Positions 44,854-57,300 are shown, numbered from the stretch's first letter. The stretch is DNA of 64,000 nt from Thelephora terrestris (GCA_015956445.1 WIUZ02000003.1:1550001-1614000); one strand, 5' to 3'. Notes: generated by a model not told the origin, from the sequence alone. Made by a program: numbers and translations.

Positions 44854-47780
44854 CATGGTAGAAATAGACCTTCGCGAAAGTGAGCTACAACCTTAACTGC
44901 GATTGATGGTAGCTGATAAGGTGATCCAGTCGATTTCACCTCGCTTGGTCCCGAGAACCTGCTCAGGCTGGGGGAAGACTTCATGCGCGCATTGCCCTCC
45001 GTCACACGGGATCTCCCAAGATCGAGAGTGGAGGAAGGTTTGGTGGACCTGATATCTGAAACGGTTGAGAGACATGGAACATCCAAAACGAGTTTGTCCT
45101 TACAGGATGCGACGGAGTTGGCGGACACATTTCGCCAGGTATATCCCCCCATTTAGACCTTCTATCGGCCTCTGAATGTGCATGTTTGCGGCCAGGCCTT
45201 ACTGCGCCTTCAACTCAGCGATTCTTCCATGCGAGACTTGTGGATCAGACTCTTCGTCCACGCCCTCCTCCGTGGATCGTACATTTTCACTGACCTACAA
45301 TTCCCGGAGCCGCCTGCTGAATCACCAACTTTTGAGCCTTCTGGATTCATAGACGTTTGGAGGGGGAAATATCACGGAAACCCTGTGTGTATTAAGTTTA
45401 TTCGAACGCGCAATAAGGCCAATCTGCGGAAAATAAAAAAGGTACGCAAATCACTTTTCAAAACGGAATCAAACTCACCGCCCATCCTGCCAGATCTTTT
45501 ACCAAGAAGGTCAAGGGTGCAAGAGTTTCTCCCACCCAAATATACTTCCCGTCGTTCAAGTTTCGCAGGATCTGTTCCCGTTTTGTATCATGAGTCCATG
45601 GATGCCAGGAGGAAACATCATGCAGTACACGAAGAAGAATCCGAGTGCAAATCGGCTAATGCTGGCATGTGTCCATCGAGGATGGCGAGGACTCCTACTG
45701 ACTGTATACAATAGCTCGCGGAAGTCTGCCACGGCCTCTCATATCTTCATGGGTTAGATATCCCACACGGTTGTATTGCTCCGGTAGGCGAAGTGAAACC
45801 GTTTGTTCGCCTGCACATATATTAATGCGCGGTACATCAAGAATAACATCCTAATCACTCGAGACGGTCGAGCCTGCCTCGGGGACTTTGGTGTTGTAGA
45901 GGGTTTCGGCAAACTACCGCATACCAGGTTCAAGCTGGGAACTGCACGTTACATGGCCGTGGAACGGCTTGACCTTACCGGTAGCCCTGCCTCGAAAGAG
46001 AGTGACGTTTACTCCCTTGCGATGACGGCCTTCACGGTGCGTTCCTCCCCTGTTGTTCAGCAGACAGAAATTTGACGAATGTTCTATATCAGGTACTGAC
46101 AGGGATCACACCGTATCCGCATCTTAACTCTGATGGCTATATCACTCTCATGGTAAGCATTAAATCTGGTGACCGGCCCTCCCGTCCAACGAACGTGGAT
46201 GGTCTTCAATCAATGCCAGATGACGTCTGGGGTATGATTACGACCTGCTGGAGTGAGGACCCAAAGCAGCGATTGGAAGTCTCCGCTGTGTGTGAAGTAT
46301 TTTCGGCATCGAGTCTCCTGGAGGTCCAGAAAGTCAAGACAGGTAATTGAATCCTTCAGACCGCTGCAGACTTCGGGGTGGCTGAGAATTCCTAGACATC
46401 AGAACAGGAGGAAAACAACGTGGCAGTAAAATTTTCCGTCCGCGAATCACCTCTCTCTTTCAGTTTCTACTGGCTTCGGAACCTGAGATCAAGAGGAAGG
46501 TTAATGAAATGGACCAGGTAGGCGTTTTCGCAAACACTCTTTCATAATGGGAGGATAACGCGGGCTGTAGCGTCTAGAGAGTCAAACGATGCCTGATAGG
46601 GAACGGCGGAAGTTGCTCAACGAGCTTTGTAAAATTTGCAGCCAACACTGCGTCATCCCAAACTCCATGCATATCCCGGATTGTTCGAATGATGCCACTG
46701 AATTCGAATATGCGGGGGGATTTTCCAACGTATCAAAGAGTACATATAGAGGGTACCAGGTAGCGATAAAGGTGGCCAAGGTTAACATTAGCAACCTGAA
46801 AGACGTCCGCAGCGTGAGTGTTCAACTGCTTTCGCCGTCTCATTCGTGTGTATGAAGTCATCATAGGGATATTGCAGAGAGGTGGTGGCCTGGAAGCATC
46901 TCCGGCATCCGAATATCTTGCCGCTGCTTGGAGTGACGTTCGGCGAAAACAACTTTTCGATGATTTCCGAGTGGATGGACAATGGCAACGCCAACGAGTT
47001 CGTTCGAAAAGACCCTGATGCAAACAGAACTGCGCTTGTATGCATTTGTGTTTGATCCTGGTGAGTGCCCGACTAATCCACCGGGTAGTTGGCAGATGTT
47101 GCGAATGGCCTGAAGTATATGCATGACCTCCGCATCGTCCATGGGGATCTGAAGGGGGTGGGTACTTCTCAAGAAAACGATTGCCTACACATATCTCACT
47201 CCTTTTGAAGGCTAATATCCTGATTAACAAGGACCGAAGAGCCTGTATTGCAGATTTCAGCCTTACGACGATAACCGGTGTCGGAGTTCAAACTATGCCT
47301 GGGGGATCTCCAACCTCGACATTCTCGGAGAACACTCTGATGCCGTATGTAACCGGTGGCGGGACCCACCGGTGGATGAGTCCTGAACTTCTGGACCCAG
47401 ATCAGTTTGGAATACCCGAGTCGGAAGGTGACAGACCGACAAGACAGTCCGACTGCTACGCCCTCGGAATGGTCATCTACGAAGTAAGTACTAGTAGTCG
47501 CAAACTCACGTTCGCTGATATTCGAGCGGGTCTATCCCAGGTTTTGTGTGGAGTTCTCCCATTCTACGAAATCGAAAGTGGGTATCTAGTTATGGATGCA
47601 GTTCTCGTGGGGCGCAGGCCAGAGAAACCGGAGGGGGCAGCGCGCCTCGGATTCAAGGACGAGTTGTGGACGATCGTTGAACAGTGCTGGCGGGGAAATC
47701 GGGATGAACGTCCCAGGGTGGAGGAGATCCTTTGCTGTTTGAATGACGCTACGGCGTTCTGGTACATGAGAGAGCTCTAA
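44854..47780 (+). CDS. Pseudokinase-kinase tandem protein (TKL-like), copy 2
   Basis: It has the same exon pattern as copy 1. Domain 1 has NPVCIKFIRTRN, then HGLDIPHGC with Cys (45772-45774) in place of the catalytic Asp, an intact LGDFG and AVERLDLTG. A linker exon reads FLLASEPEIKRKVNEMDQ, and the next exon begins at about 46578. Domain 2 has VAIKVAKV, YCREVVAWKHLRHPNILPL, IVHGDLKG with its Asp, IADFS, and MSPELLDP, ending at 47780. As in copy 1, the possible first exon at 44854 reaches a stop early, so the real N-terminus may start further right (kinase-1 frame open from 45178). Substitutions are spread along the gene but the frames stay open, which fits an expressed paralogue. Confidence 0.7.
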
Positions 47781-48145
47781 ATAAGTAACTACCCTATATT
47801 CGCTCATGGTTGTCAAAGTGCGTATCTCTTGTTACATCCGACTATCAATTAAATACGAAGCACCGCCGTACACATTCATTGACTGATTGCGGCACCCAGC
47901 TGGGAGTTCTGGAAGAGGAGCATTCGCAAAAAGAACCTCAGGGTGGGGATCGCCCTGAGCGGCGTCGGGTTATCGGCGACTTGGACGTCCTCCATGTAGA
48001 AGTTAACCTCACTAGCGTCCATATTTTCTTTGAGGTTCTGCCAGAATGTGCCGTCTCGATGACGGTTCCGGCGATGACACCATCCCGAGTCACTCGACCT
48101 GAGCGAAGAAACTTCAACTCAATCCTGACTATTCTTAAACACCGG
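47781..48145. other. Intergenic, nothing recognised
   Basis: It lies between kinase copy 2 and the foldback element. No gene or motif was recognised. Confidence 0.4.
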
Positions 48146-48517
48146 CATGGAAGCCGCCATGAGGCGGCAACACTCAGAACGGCGACAGAAGGGACAACAG
48201 TTTGTTTTGAGATAGAGAGAGACAGAGAGAGGTATCCTACTGTAATCGAGGTCGAATACTGTTTATATACTGTACTGTAATTCAACATGAACATAATGAC
48301 GTCGTAATCATGGTGTAATCATGCTCCCATGATTACGATGTCATTATGTTCATGTTGAATTACAGTACAGTATATAAACAGTGTTTGACCTCGATTACAG
48401 TAGGATACCTCTCTCTCTCTCTCTCTCTCTTGTGCAAGACAAACCGTTGTCCCTTCCGTCGCCGTTCTGAGTGAGTCGCCGTTCTGAGTGTTGCCGCCTC
48501 ACAGCGGCTTCCACATG
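48146..48517. repeat. Foldback (inverted-repeat) element with TATA motifs and a CT microsatellite
   Basis: Two arms of about 170-190 bp pair around a short spacer near 48315-48335. The outer ends are catggaagccgccatgagg and its near reverse complement. Each arm carries a ttatata motif. The right arm has an extra 17-bp duplication (gagtgagtcgccgttct region) and a longer CT run. A diverged single arm is seen at about 5057-5230, so this is a dispersed family. Confidence 0.8.
48409..48430 (+). repeat. (CT)n microsatellite
   Basis: About eleven CT dinucleotides in the right arm of the foldback; the left arm has a shorter, interrupted GA run. Confidence 0.9.
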
Positions 48518-48761
48518 GGAGCATGATTACACGGCATTCCTTTAGAAACCACCCGGGCAGAAACTTCAAGCTGAGTATTACTTTTTTTGCTCTATACTGC
48601 TGTTGTCCGTGTTCCCATTGGTTTGTCATCTCATTTTGCAGTAGCGTATTGGTAGCGTACGTTACGATTTACAAATCAGGGTAATAATTAGTACGAGGGA
48701 GACAGAAAGAGTCCCGGCGACATAGTAAGGCGTCGAGTTGCCAAGTTCACTTCATGCCCTG
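48518..48761. other. Intergenic, nothing recognised
   Basis: A short stretch between the foldback and the stop of the membrane-protein gene, without features. Confidence 0.4.
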
Positions 48762-49744
48762 TCACAATGGAGCTTCTTCGATAGCATTCTCTGCCCCAGC
48801 ACTGAGCTCGCTGGGAGCCCCACCGTCCACTCCCATCGAATCCATGGGATCCCCGTCAGGAAGGGTCCTGGCATCACCATCCATCGATCCTTGGCTCCTG
48901 AAACGAATTGAATCGATCGACCCGGAGGTCCTGTCGCTCGCCAGTGCTCTTCGGTTGGCAACTCGTAGAATGATGAGATACGGAGCGATGACCTGCACAT
49001 AACCGCAATTAGACAGCAATGTCTTAACGTCACAGCGCATTGTGGAAAGGCAAAGACAGCACGAACCTGTATCACCCCGAGGGGTTTGGAGAAGATAACA
49101 AAAACCCAACTATTCATACCCCAGGGTACAATAAATACCAAAAAAACAACAGCGTACAGGGCATAAGACTCGATAAGCATTGTGATGACTGTGGTGGCGG
49201 CTGTGTACAGCCCGTGAGACTCCTCTGAAGCCCCTAAGCTCTTTTGAAGATTCCTAATGTGCATTCCAAGTCGTATGACAATCATAAGTGTGAGAAGGAC
49301 GTTGAGCGCTGTCGTGCTCGTGGGTGGTGTAGTGTTATGTTCTATACAGAAGATAACTAGACCCAGTTGGTTCGCTTAGAGACTAAGTGTATAGAAGCTA
49401 AGCAGGCTGGTTGAGTAGTCTATGAACGCGACTAACAACTCCACAGGGTGAGCGGGGTTCCTCTTTCCGGCTCTCGGACCTGATGAGTTCGCTGAGGGAT
49501 CTACTCTGTGAGTGTGTCCTTCAGTATTATTCCAAGGGAATCAGACGTACTATATCACTCAGTTGTTCCTGTTCCTTGATTAGACGCTTATCTGGTGTGT
49601 GGGGGTTTGGTGGTGATTTGATGGGAATGGAGTTCCTGATCTAAGGGGAGATCAAGAGTGGAGGGGATGATCTACTGAGGTAGACCAAAGGGGAGGGGAA
49701 AAGAGGGGGATGCTCAAAGGGTGTGTTTGAGGCTGAATTCCTAA

Positions 49745-49881
49745 GGCTGTGCTTTGATGCTGTGCTTTGATGCTGTGCTTAGGGCTGTGCTTAGGGCTGT
49801 GCCTAAGGCTGTGTATTGAGGCTGTGTATTGATGCTGTGCTTAGGGCTATGCCTAAGGCTGTGTTGAGGCTGTGTCGTGTG
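49745..49881 (+). repeat. gctgtgcttaggg-type minisatellite in the LTR
   Basis: About ten degenerate copies of a 12-15 base unit, gctgtgcttaggg or gctgtgctttgat, lie in tandem in the transcribed part of the LTR. Confidence 0.8.
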
Positions 49882-50478
49882 ACTAGACCTAAAAAGGAAG
49901 GTGTACACTTACACCTGGGGCTGTGCTAGATATGTTGTAAAGGTGACAAGATATGTCGTAAAACTGGGAGGGTATAACTGATACCCTAAACTTTGCTGCA
50001 GATGACGTCTAGTACGTCTAACTGATATGTCTTCAATAATCTTCAGATAATAAACCTATGTCGTAAAATATGTCGTAAGTCCTTGTGGTACTGCTAAATC
50101 TGGCTGTCACTCAGTCAGTCACTTCTCTGAGGTGGGGTTATCTGCCTAAAGTTTCAGACTTTAGTACTACAGATACCAAGATTCCAACGTCTCAAGTGTA
50201 CTAAGCTTATTCAGTTCTTCTGACTTAGAACTTCTTCTCACAGAGGGTAGGGCTAAAATATGGTATGTGATTGCTCAAATCACTCAACCAATCAGTCCTA
50301 AGGGAATTGAGGTAGATACTTTAGAGGGTAGATGTAGAGAGAGAGGGGGTAGATGTAAAGTGGGGGGGAAAAGAGACACTGAGCAAAAGGATGCTCAGCT
50401 GATGTGTGGATAGAGCAAACTGTGCTTTTCTCCTGAGCAGTAGGTACCTCTTTTTCTCTTAGAAGTGGGGTTGAGGTC

Positions 50479-50486
50479 TATATATA
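50479..50486 (-). promoter_or_regulatory. TATA box of the solo LTR
   Basis: The sequence tatatata is oriented for minus-strand transcription, with the TTC/GAA repeats lying directly upstream on that strand. Confidence 0.5.
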
Positions 50487-50504
50487 CTATTTTACACAAG
50501 AATG

Positions 50505-50517
50505 TTCTAGAACATTC
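50505..50517. promoter_or_regulatory. Heat-shock-element-like site (TTCnnGAAnnTTC)
   Basis: TTCTAGAACATTC is a perfect three-unit heat shock element, about 19 bases upstream of the LTR TATA box. Confidence 0.6.
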
Positions 50518-50617
50518 CAGCACCTTCCACAGTATTCCGTAAGATTCCGCCATGTTCCATTAGTTTCCGTCTTGTTCTTTGTGTGACAAATCATCACATT
50601 TGTGACATTCCGTCACC

Positions 50618-50630
50618 TTCTAGAATGTTC
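50618..50630. promoter_or_regulatory. Heat-shock-element-like site (TTCnnGAAnnTTC)
   Basis: TTCTAGAATGTTC is a second perfect three-unit site. Between and after the two sites, ttcc words recur about every 10 bases to 50690. Confidence 0.6.
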
Positions 50631-51675
50631 CAGCACTTTCCAGCATGTTCCAGCATGTTCCGGGAGATTCCATGATATTCCATGGTTTTCCATGGCTATC
50701 TGATCTCTTGATCTAATCTTCAGGGTCCTTATCTTATCTTATCTATAATGGATTATAATTAGATTTCTGTTATCTAATCTTATCTGGATTAAACAATATT
50801 TAAATCATTTAAATAATCCATTGACCAGTCTGTTGAGTATAAATTGTGCGTAAAATCGTAAAATAAATAATGCTAATCCTGGGGTCCGACAGCGCAAGGG
50901 AAGTTGAATAGTATGAGGTGCCGAAGTTGCTCGCGGCAATAGTATTCGACTCCGCCCCTGATTCCACGCAGATGTATGCGATACCTGTCACTGCATTGGT
51001 GATGTTGGTCAACGCACCACCCTCAGCTCCCAGGGCTTGAGCACATACCAACGGAGGCGAGGTACATCAGGCATGGAAAGGCCATGACCCAATGGTTCGT
51101 GAAATAGATGGTCCAGCAACGATACAGCTGGAGGGACAGCTTACAATGAACACCCGAGCAACTGGGTTTGAAACAGGACCCACCAAAAGGCCATCAGCTA
51201 GCCATTGGTTCAAGGGGAACATGGCCGTGTGAACAACACCGATCGCCTTGGGACCGAGGTCGGCGCATCCGAAAGGTCCAGGAATTATTCCGTCGCCGCC
51301 AGTAAATTCTTGGTCGTTGATATAGCAAAAGGATAAATCGCTTAGGTCGGCCACGACGGGTATCGTCAGAAATGTGAACATCGCTACAGTGTGGGCAACG
51401 AGCGCCCACTTCATCCCCCTCCCCGTGCGATTGTCTGAAGTAAATAATGCACCCAGACACCAGAAAAACAGAGCGATGGCAATACCTGAGAAGGCGGGTC
51501 CATTAGGCAAGGTGTACACAGATAGACAGATAGACGATACAAGGGTTAACGTACCATATGATATTATGCCGATAGAAAATCCCGCGAAATCGCCCTTTTC
51601 CGCAAGGTACAGCCAGTATGGAATCTGTGGAGTGTTGGGATCATCGGACCAGGGATTCTCTGGGGAGGTAGACAT

Positions 51676-52651
51676 GGTTCGGTCGCGTATAGCCGGAGAG
51701 TATGGTTTTGGTGGAGGACGGGCGGAGCAAGAGGAATCAGAAAGGGGCCTCGGAGTTCGATGAAAAAAATGAAGGGGTCAGCGGGTTATAAGTGCTCTTG
51801 ATTGAATGTCTACGGTGCATGCTGTGCAACAACATAAAACGAAGGTGCTTCTCGATTCTTGTGCGCGTCGTGACTAGGGCTGGTGGTTTCACAGTCGCTG
51901 AATACATTCACCACAAATCTGCATCAGTTCCACCCGGCGCATCTCCGACTGAGTAGGGAACAGTATACATACCTGATGGCCCGACAGTTCTGGTTCGCTA
52001 GTTTCCCACAGGATACAGCCCCAGTTCGTTGTTTGCCTCCCGTCACCTGGCTTTGGCAGCCTACGAACCACTCAGGACACCTCTCAGATGCCTTGCGTTA
52101 CTCGAGCTAGCGCTGCGGAGCACACGAGACCAGGATCCGCAAAAAACACCTCCACTGGCCAGACATGTTATCCGCCCACATCTTCTCCCCGGCTAGATCA
52201 ATGTTGGGAGGGGAGCCGACTGAATGGTCGTCTTGGACGATCACCCCAGTACGTTCCAGGTTATACTCAGAAGGTGTCCATGATGGCTTCGAGAAAGATG
52301 AAATGCCTTTGGGGAAAGCCGAAATACATTCCCCATCTTCGATTCGATGTGGCATTCAACGGGCCGTGTTAAATGGAAACTTACTGCACGGTTCGACACT
52401 CTCCTTGTCGACACAATGTGTCTCAAATGATACAGATTCTCGTGTCTCCCAGGTCAAGGTTGTTTTCCGACTTCCGAAGCTCTCCAATCCACGCTTCCAA
52501 CCTCTGCAATCAAAACATCTCGCCTAGTATATTGAATGGTTTCACAATTTCAGGAACTCCCAGGGCCACCTCATGGGTTTTGCAAGGTAAGACGAAACCC
52601 CCAACACGAGCGCTGGGAGGGCGAGGTGATCGAGGTCTCCAAAATCCACCA
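51676..52651. other. Promoter of the membrane-protein gene and unassigned DNA
   Basis: A TATA-like ttataag near 51787 suits the minus-strand gene. Open frames between 51883 and 52650 show no recognisable protein, and none is clearly favoured over the others. Confidence 0.4.
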
Positions 52652-53766
52652 CATCAGCAAAACCGATCGGGCCTCTGTGCGCCCTGTGACCTCCTGTGAC
52701 GCTGTGACGACCAATCGCCACAGATACATCCCCCCCCTCCACAGCAGCACAGCACCTGCCCACAGCATCACAGGAACTTGCTTGGGTGTTTCCTTGCTGT
52801 TACTCTGTGATGCTCAAGTGTGCAAGATTGGTTGGGATTTGATTATTAAATAAATTTATTGCTCGTTAATTACAGTGCTAATACAACTGACACAAGAAGG
52901 AGATGCGCTGCGCAGGCGTCATGTCCATAGGAAAGTAGATATTCAATGAAGGGCTAAAGGTGTTGAATGTGAGCGTTAGCGCCGAATGGATCGCCCATAA
53001 CTGGAGAGGAATGGGTGCTCGGTCGAAGGGTGGTCAGTAAGAAAGGCCCTCCACAGTCAATGGCCCAATAGTGTTGCCGTCGCACCTCAGGTCCAGGGAA
53101 CCGTCGCTGATCGGTGATGTCGACGTGCTCCGTCAGCGGGTGTCGACACCGATGATCGCTTGGATCCCCACACACGTGCACTGGCTTCAATCTTGTTGGC
53201 TGTTTTGAAGGTTTCTTGATGGTTGGTCTTGTTGGGGGGTCGCTATTGAGCAGGGGTGGTGACTCCAACGAGGGGCGCCAGGGATGTCCTTGACCAACCA
53301 ATGCTAGTGTGAAAGTGGCAGGCCCTCACGCTGAACATTGGAATGGACTCCCTGGGAGAAATAAGGTTGTGATGAGAGTGGAGGCCGTGTAAGAGGGGGG
53401 AGTCACATACCTGGCAACTACTTGTCGCGACTCGTGGAAGGGGGCACGGAGGTATTATATGAGAGTCCCTGACAGAGTTCTTGTAATTGGAACCAGGGGT
53501 GCACGCATTGCTGGATTGGGCCAGGTGTCCGTGACACATGCTATTGGTGGGGTAGCGAGGGATTGAGCAAGAATACTGGGAACGAAAAGAGTGTTCCATC
53601 TTCAAAGTCGAAATTCTCACGTACCGGGAATTTCCGAATGGCCGCCGCACAGTACCCCAGCACCCCAGCTGCCCAGCGTATTGCCACAGGAGGACAGCGC
53701 GACAGACGATCGGAGGAAATTGAGCGCCCGTCCCAGCGACACAGCAGCCGATCGGTTTTGCTGATG
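52652..53766. mobile_element. Non-autonomous Plavaka-type element, 1.1 kb
   Basis: The terminal inverted repeats are CATCAGCAAAACCGATCGG at the left and its near reverse complement at the right (ending ctgatg at 53766). CA flanks both ends (52650-52651 and 53767-53768). The subterminal DNA has many ctgtgac/cacagc words and a poly-C stretch, also found at the right end of the 6.9 kb element at 54045-60975. No transposase sequence is present. The open frames inside (such as 53301-52954 on the minus strand) have no recognised similarity. Confidence 0.88.
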
Positions 53767-54044
53767 CAGAGCGTCCATCTATTCCCCTGCTTTAGTGGTA
53801 GTTGGAATTCGGACAACGTGACGGTACTGGAAAAATGTGACGCGTTCTTTGTAAATCGACTGCAGAGTTGACGAACGTACCTCGTGATGTCTAATTACAG
53901 TACAAATAATAGTAAGTGATTTCGAGAAGGAGACGCCATCTGGGGGCGTGGTCGATTTTTATATCTTTGTTTTCTAAAATCTACCAATTCCCAGGTCCTG
54001 GGTAAAATTCCGTAACCAGAAATCCTTGAAAAATCCAGTATTTA
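53767..54044. other. Host DNA between two Plavaka-type elements
   Basis: 278 bases without recognisable features. Confidence 0.4.
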
Positions 54045-54308
54045 CATCAGCAAAACCGATCGCCGGCTGTGGCGCTGGGCGTGAATTTTCGACTTCTGAT
54101 CGGTTCCCGAAAATGCTGTGGGCCTGTGTTCCTGGGACAACCTCTGGGGCGTTGTGGTGCTGGGGCGCTGTGCGGGGATGCTACCTCGTACTGTGGTCCT
54201 GTAGATACTTAGCTATTTTTAACTTAAAATCAGACATGTAAAAAGACATGAAACGACGTTTATTGTGTGATTTTCTCGCGGTCTACAGGTTAAACAATGG
54301 TCTGGTAA

Positions 54309-57300
54309 CTACGGACGAGCGCTTCGTAGGTACTGGAAGATGTCTTTATCGAAGTACGCATTCAAGAAAAATTCTTTGCTCCACTCCATACTGTTGCTAT
54401 TTGTAAGTCGACGATCTGCCTCCGCACCGAACCGAGGGACGAGTTGAACAGGCATGCGGCAGTGGGAGAGGGGGATGATGTCACCAACACGCGTTTTGTT
54501 GGCGCGAAGTGCGCGTTTGACGATGTATAGGCCGGTGGTGGGATCGGGGATGGCAGCACGGGTGGGAGGGGTAGGGGTGGCTTGAGGGACGATATCGAAT
54601 CGTTGGGCGTACACCATGTATGACGGCGCTTCGGGAGGCTCCCCATCCCAGATTGGGTAAAGAATTAGTCGGATCTGAGCGAGATCGTACCCTGGGAAGT
54701 AGTGTTAGCCGCGGTCGTGAGGAGTAAGTGTTGTCCGAAAAACTTACCAGGCAGTCCAACGTCTGGAGAAAGGGCAGGATCTGTGCGGTCATGAACAAAA
54801 AGTGCAGTGTCGTACCGTCCGAAAGACCACGAGTCGCAGGGAGGAATTGCATTGAGGCGTCGAGGGTCTGTGACCGATTTTTCGTCTGACGAGTACGTTT
54901 GCATTCGAAGGGAGTACCACACCAGGACGTCGGTGAAAGGGAGTTGGGTGTTCGGGTGGGTTCCTCGCCGCCCGCCGATGTAATGAAATGAGGGGGTTTC
55001 AAGATACTGAGAAAAGAAGTCGAGGAGGGCCGGGCGTAGATCTGGCAGCTTGTAGATTTCCGCAAGAGAGTCGATTGAGATGCGGGAGATATCCGGCTTT
55101 CGGTTGACGTTGAAAGCAGCCCATGGCGTGGAGAAGGTGCGCAATGGCTGAGGAATGCCGGTGGTCCCGTCTAATGCAACGCGCTTGACCAGGGCGTCGG
55201 CAGTCCTGAACAGGTCGACCTGTTTGCGAGATGGGCCACAGGTGGTGATGATGGTATCGAGCTCTGCGATCCAACTGACATTCAATTCGTCATCCATTTC
55301 CTCGTCGTCACCACCAACGGCTGAGCCATAGAGAATTGACTCCAAGTCGCCTCCAGCCTCGTGGATTGCCGTTGCGAGGTCAAAGAGACGCCCCTTCTCG
55401 TCGCGATCGAGATGTCGGCAGATGTGAGGGCCATACTGGCCGTTATTCGTGTTCTCAGAGGGAACCTTGATGACATCGATATGGGCACGCTCCGTTGCGT
55501 CGGCAGACCACTGGATGGGGGCCCCAGACCAAGAGATACTTGCGGCAACGCTGTGGAAGAATTCAAGTTTTGGGATGAAGAAGTTGTTCAGCGGGTTTTT
55601 TGCTTTCCCGACCCTCGCACCGGCATCGAGAATAGCCTGTTTGGTCTTGTGGAAGGTGGTCAGCGCGTTGATGATTTCTGCAATGGTATGGCTGTCGATG
55701 GATCGAGATTGAGCCAGGTAACGGAAGTCAGAGAGGGATCTGATGCAGAGGGCAAAATCCTTCGGAACGGCGTCGGCAATGATGGAAACGATATAGCGTT
55801 GGACGTTTCGGTGATCCCTGCCGGTAACCTGCTTGAGAGAAGAGATCCCGAGTTTGAAGTGACGAAAGCCAACGCAAGGCTGAAGCAGAGAGAAACGGAG
55901 ATCGATCTCTCCATTCCCGACAGCGCGGATGCACCACTTGGCATCGTGATCCCAAAATTGTTTGTGCCAGTGGTGGAGCGGTTCAGGAGTGAGGAATTCA
56001 CCTGGCTCGGTGATCGTACCATCCGGCAGAGTCCAGTCACGCCAGAAGGGCAGGTGAACACCGTTCAGCCTGAAGCGTTGCTGGACTTCCTTAGCGTACG
56101 CCCCGAGGTCCCAAGGGTCGATATACTGCGAGACAACGTGGTTTTGAGCAAGTGTGACACGTCCCAAGCGAGTCGGGTGCCGGAAATGGTCGCCAAATGT
56201 TTTGTGTGACGCGAGCGTGAGGTGAGAAGTTTTCCCCCCGACGCCAGCAAGGACTGCCGCTTCTGGCGTATCAACGATATAGGCGACGAGCGGGGTGAAA
56301 AAGCAGCGAATGCGGCCAAGGGAATCAGCCATAAAGGCACCATTCGCGGCCACCTGCTTCAACGGTGCGGAGACGATATCGAGGCAATGATGGACGAGCC
56401 GGTTTTCCATGACGCCGTGGAGAGACTTCTTAAGGCCGATGAATTTGGGACAGGGGAGTAAAGCGATGAGAGGGAGAGCGTGATAAGTTGATTTCATGCG
56501 GACGTCCATCGGGAGGTTTGCAAGCGTGAGGAGGAGAGGGTGCGCAACCCGATCGCCGGTCGCAATCGATATGTTTGTTTTATCGGAAGAGAGGGTGATA
56601 CCGAGGAGGGTTCCACCTGGAGGGAGAGTCGACTAGGAAGTAGCGTGAGGCCGCGTGGATTAACGGAGGCTGAGAAACTTACCTGGGCAGACCATGCGCC
56701 ATCGCTGGTCATCCAATCGCCGTAGAGGCGGTTCTGTCGGTCGGGATCCTGATAGACTTTGCGAGCAGTGAACGCCCACTTCCCTTCGAAAATCGGATTC
56801 CGAAGGAGAGCTTGGATGATTTCGAGTGGATCCCGGTAGAAGAGGATAACCGGCTTCGCTGTTTCGTACCCAGCAAGAGAAACTGACTGCATCTTCCATT
56901 CGGGCGCCTTAGGAAGGTCCTCCATGCGGCTGCGGAGCGTTTTCGCAGTTGTGAAGGAAAGGGATAACTGTTGGACCTTGATGTTTCATTAGTAGGGGGC
57001 GGTTTTTGGTAATTTGTACACGTACAATAGGGAGTGAGAGGAAATCATCGGTGGCTCTCATCGAGAGGCCGGAGCGCGACAACCACGAGGCAAGACCCCA
57101 TTCCCCCTTGGAGGAGAATGGGTAGTAAATATTGTCCCTCCTCTTCTCTGCGTTGTGATCGGATTTAAAGACATCGACGAACCCCGCGCCGGATCCAAAA
57201 ACGTGAGGGACATTGGGATGGACGTCTTCGTGATACACCCTATCTGGACCATTGATGGCGTCGATTTCGAGCATGGGTTCGTCGCTATTGGAAGTGTCAT

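Larger units (their letters stand above)
49310..50891 (-). mobile_element. Solo LTR, 1.58 kb
   Basis: On the minus strand it begins TGTCGG and ends ACGACA, with short inverted TGTCG/CGACA ends. The 4-base GCGC flanks it (49306-49309 and 50892-50895). It holds no protein-coding frame. A TATA box (tatatata, 50479-50486) with heat-shock-like motifs just upstream on the minus strand marks its promoter. The family cannot be told from the LTR alone (Ty1/copia or Ty3/gypsy kin). It is a fossil remnant of one insertion. Confidence 0.75.
48762..51675 (-). pseudogene. Multi-span membrane protein of an agaricomycete family, split by a solo LTR
   Basis: The minus-strand gene starts at 51675 (MSTSPENPWSDDPN). 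Hydrophobic spans include FSIGIISYGTLTLVSSICL, FSGIAIALFFWCLGALF, MKWALVAHTVAMFTFL, then HWVMAFPCLMYLASVG and ALTNITNAVTGIAYICV. The right part resumes with NVLLTLMIVIRLGMHIRNL, a span MLIESYALYAVVFLVFIV and a last exon VIAPYLIILRVANRRALASD with an acidic Ser-rich tail ending at 48762. This matches a seven-span protein family common in mushrooms (function unknown, receptor-like topology). A 1.58 kb LTR at 49310-50891 interrupts the span SLALNVLLTL in coding sequence, flanked by a GCGC duplication. Unless the LTR is spliced out, the C-terminal spans are lost. Confidence 0.75.

Noticed and set aside
52954-53301. Pro-rich minus-strand ORF within the 1.1 kb Plavaka-type element
   Set aside because: No recognisable domain and no evidence of conservation; non-autonomous elements often hold chance frames.
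55361-56209. 282-codon plus-strand open frame
   Set aside because: It is antisense to the transposase exons of transposon 2, whose protein is clearly recognisable.
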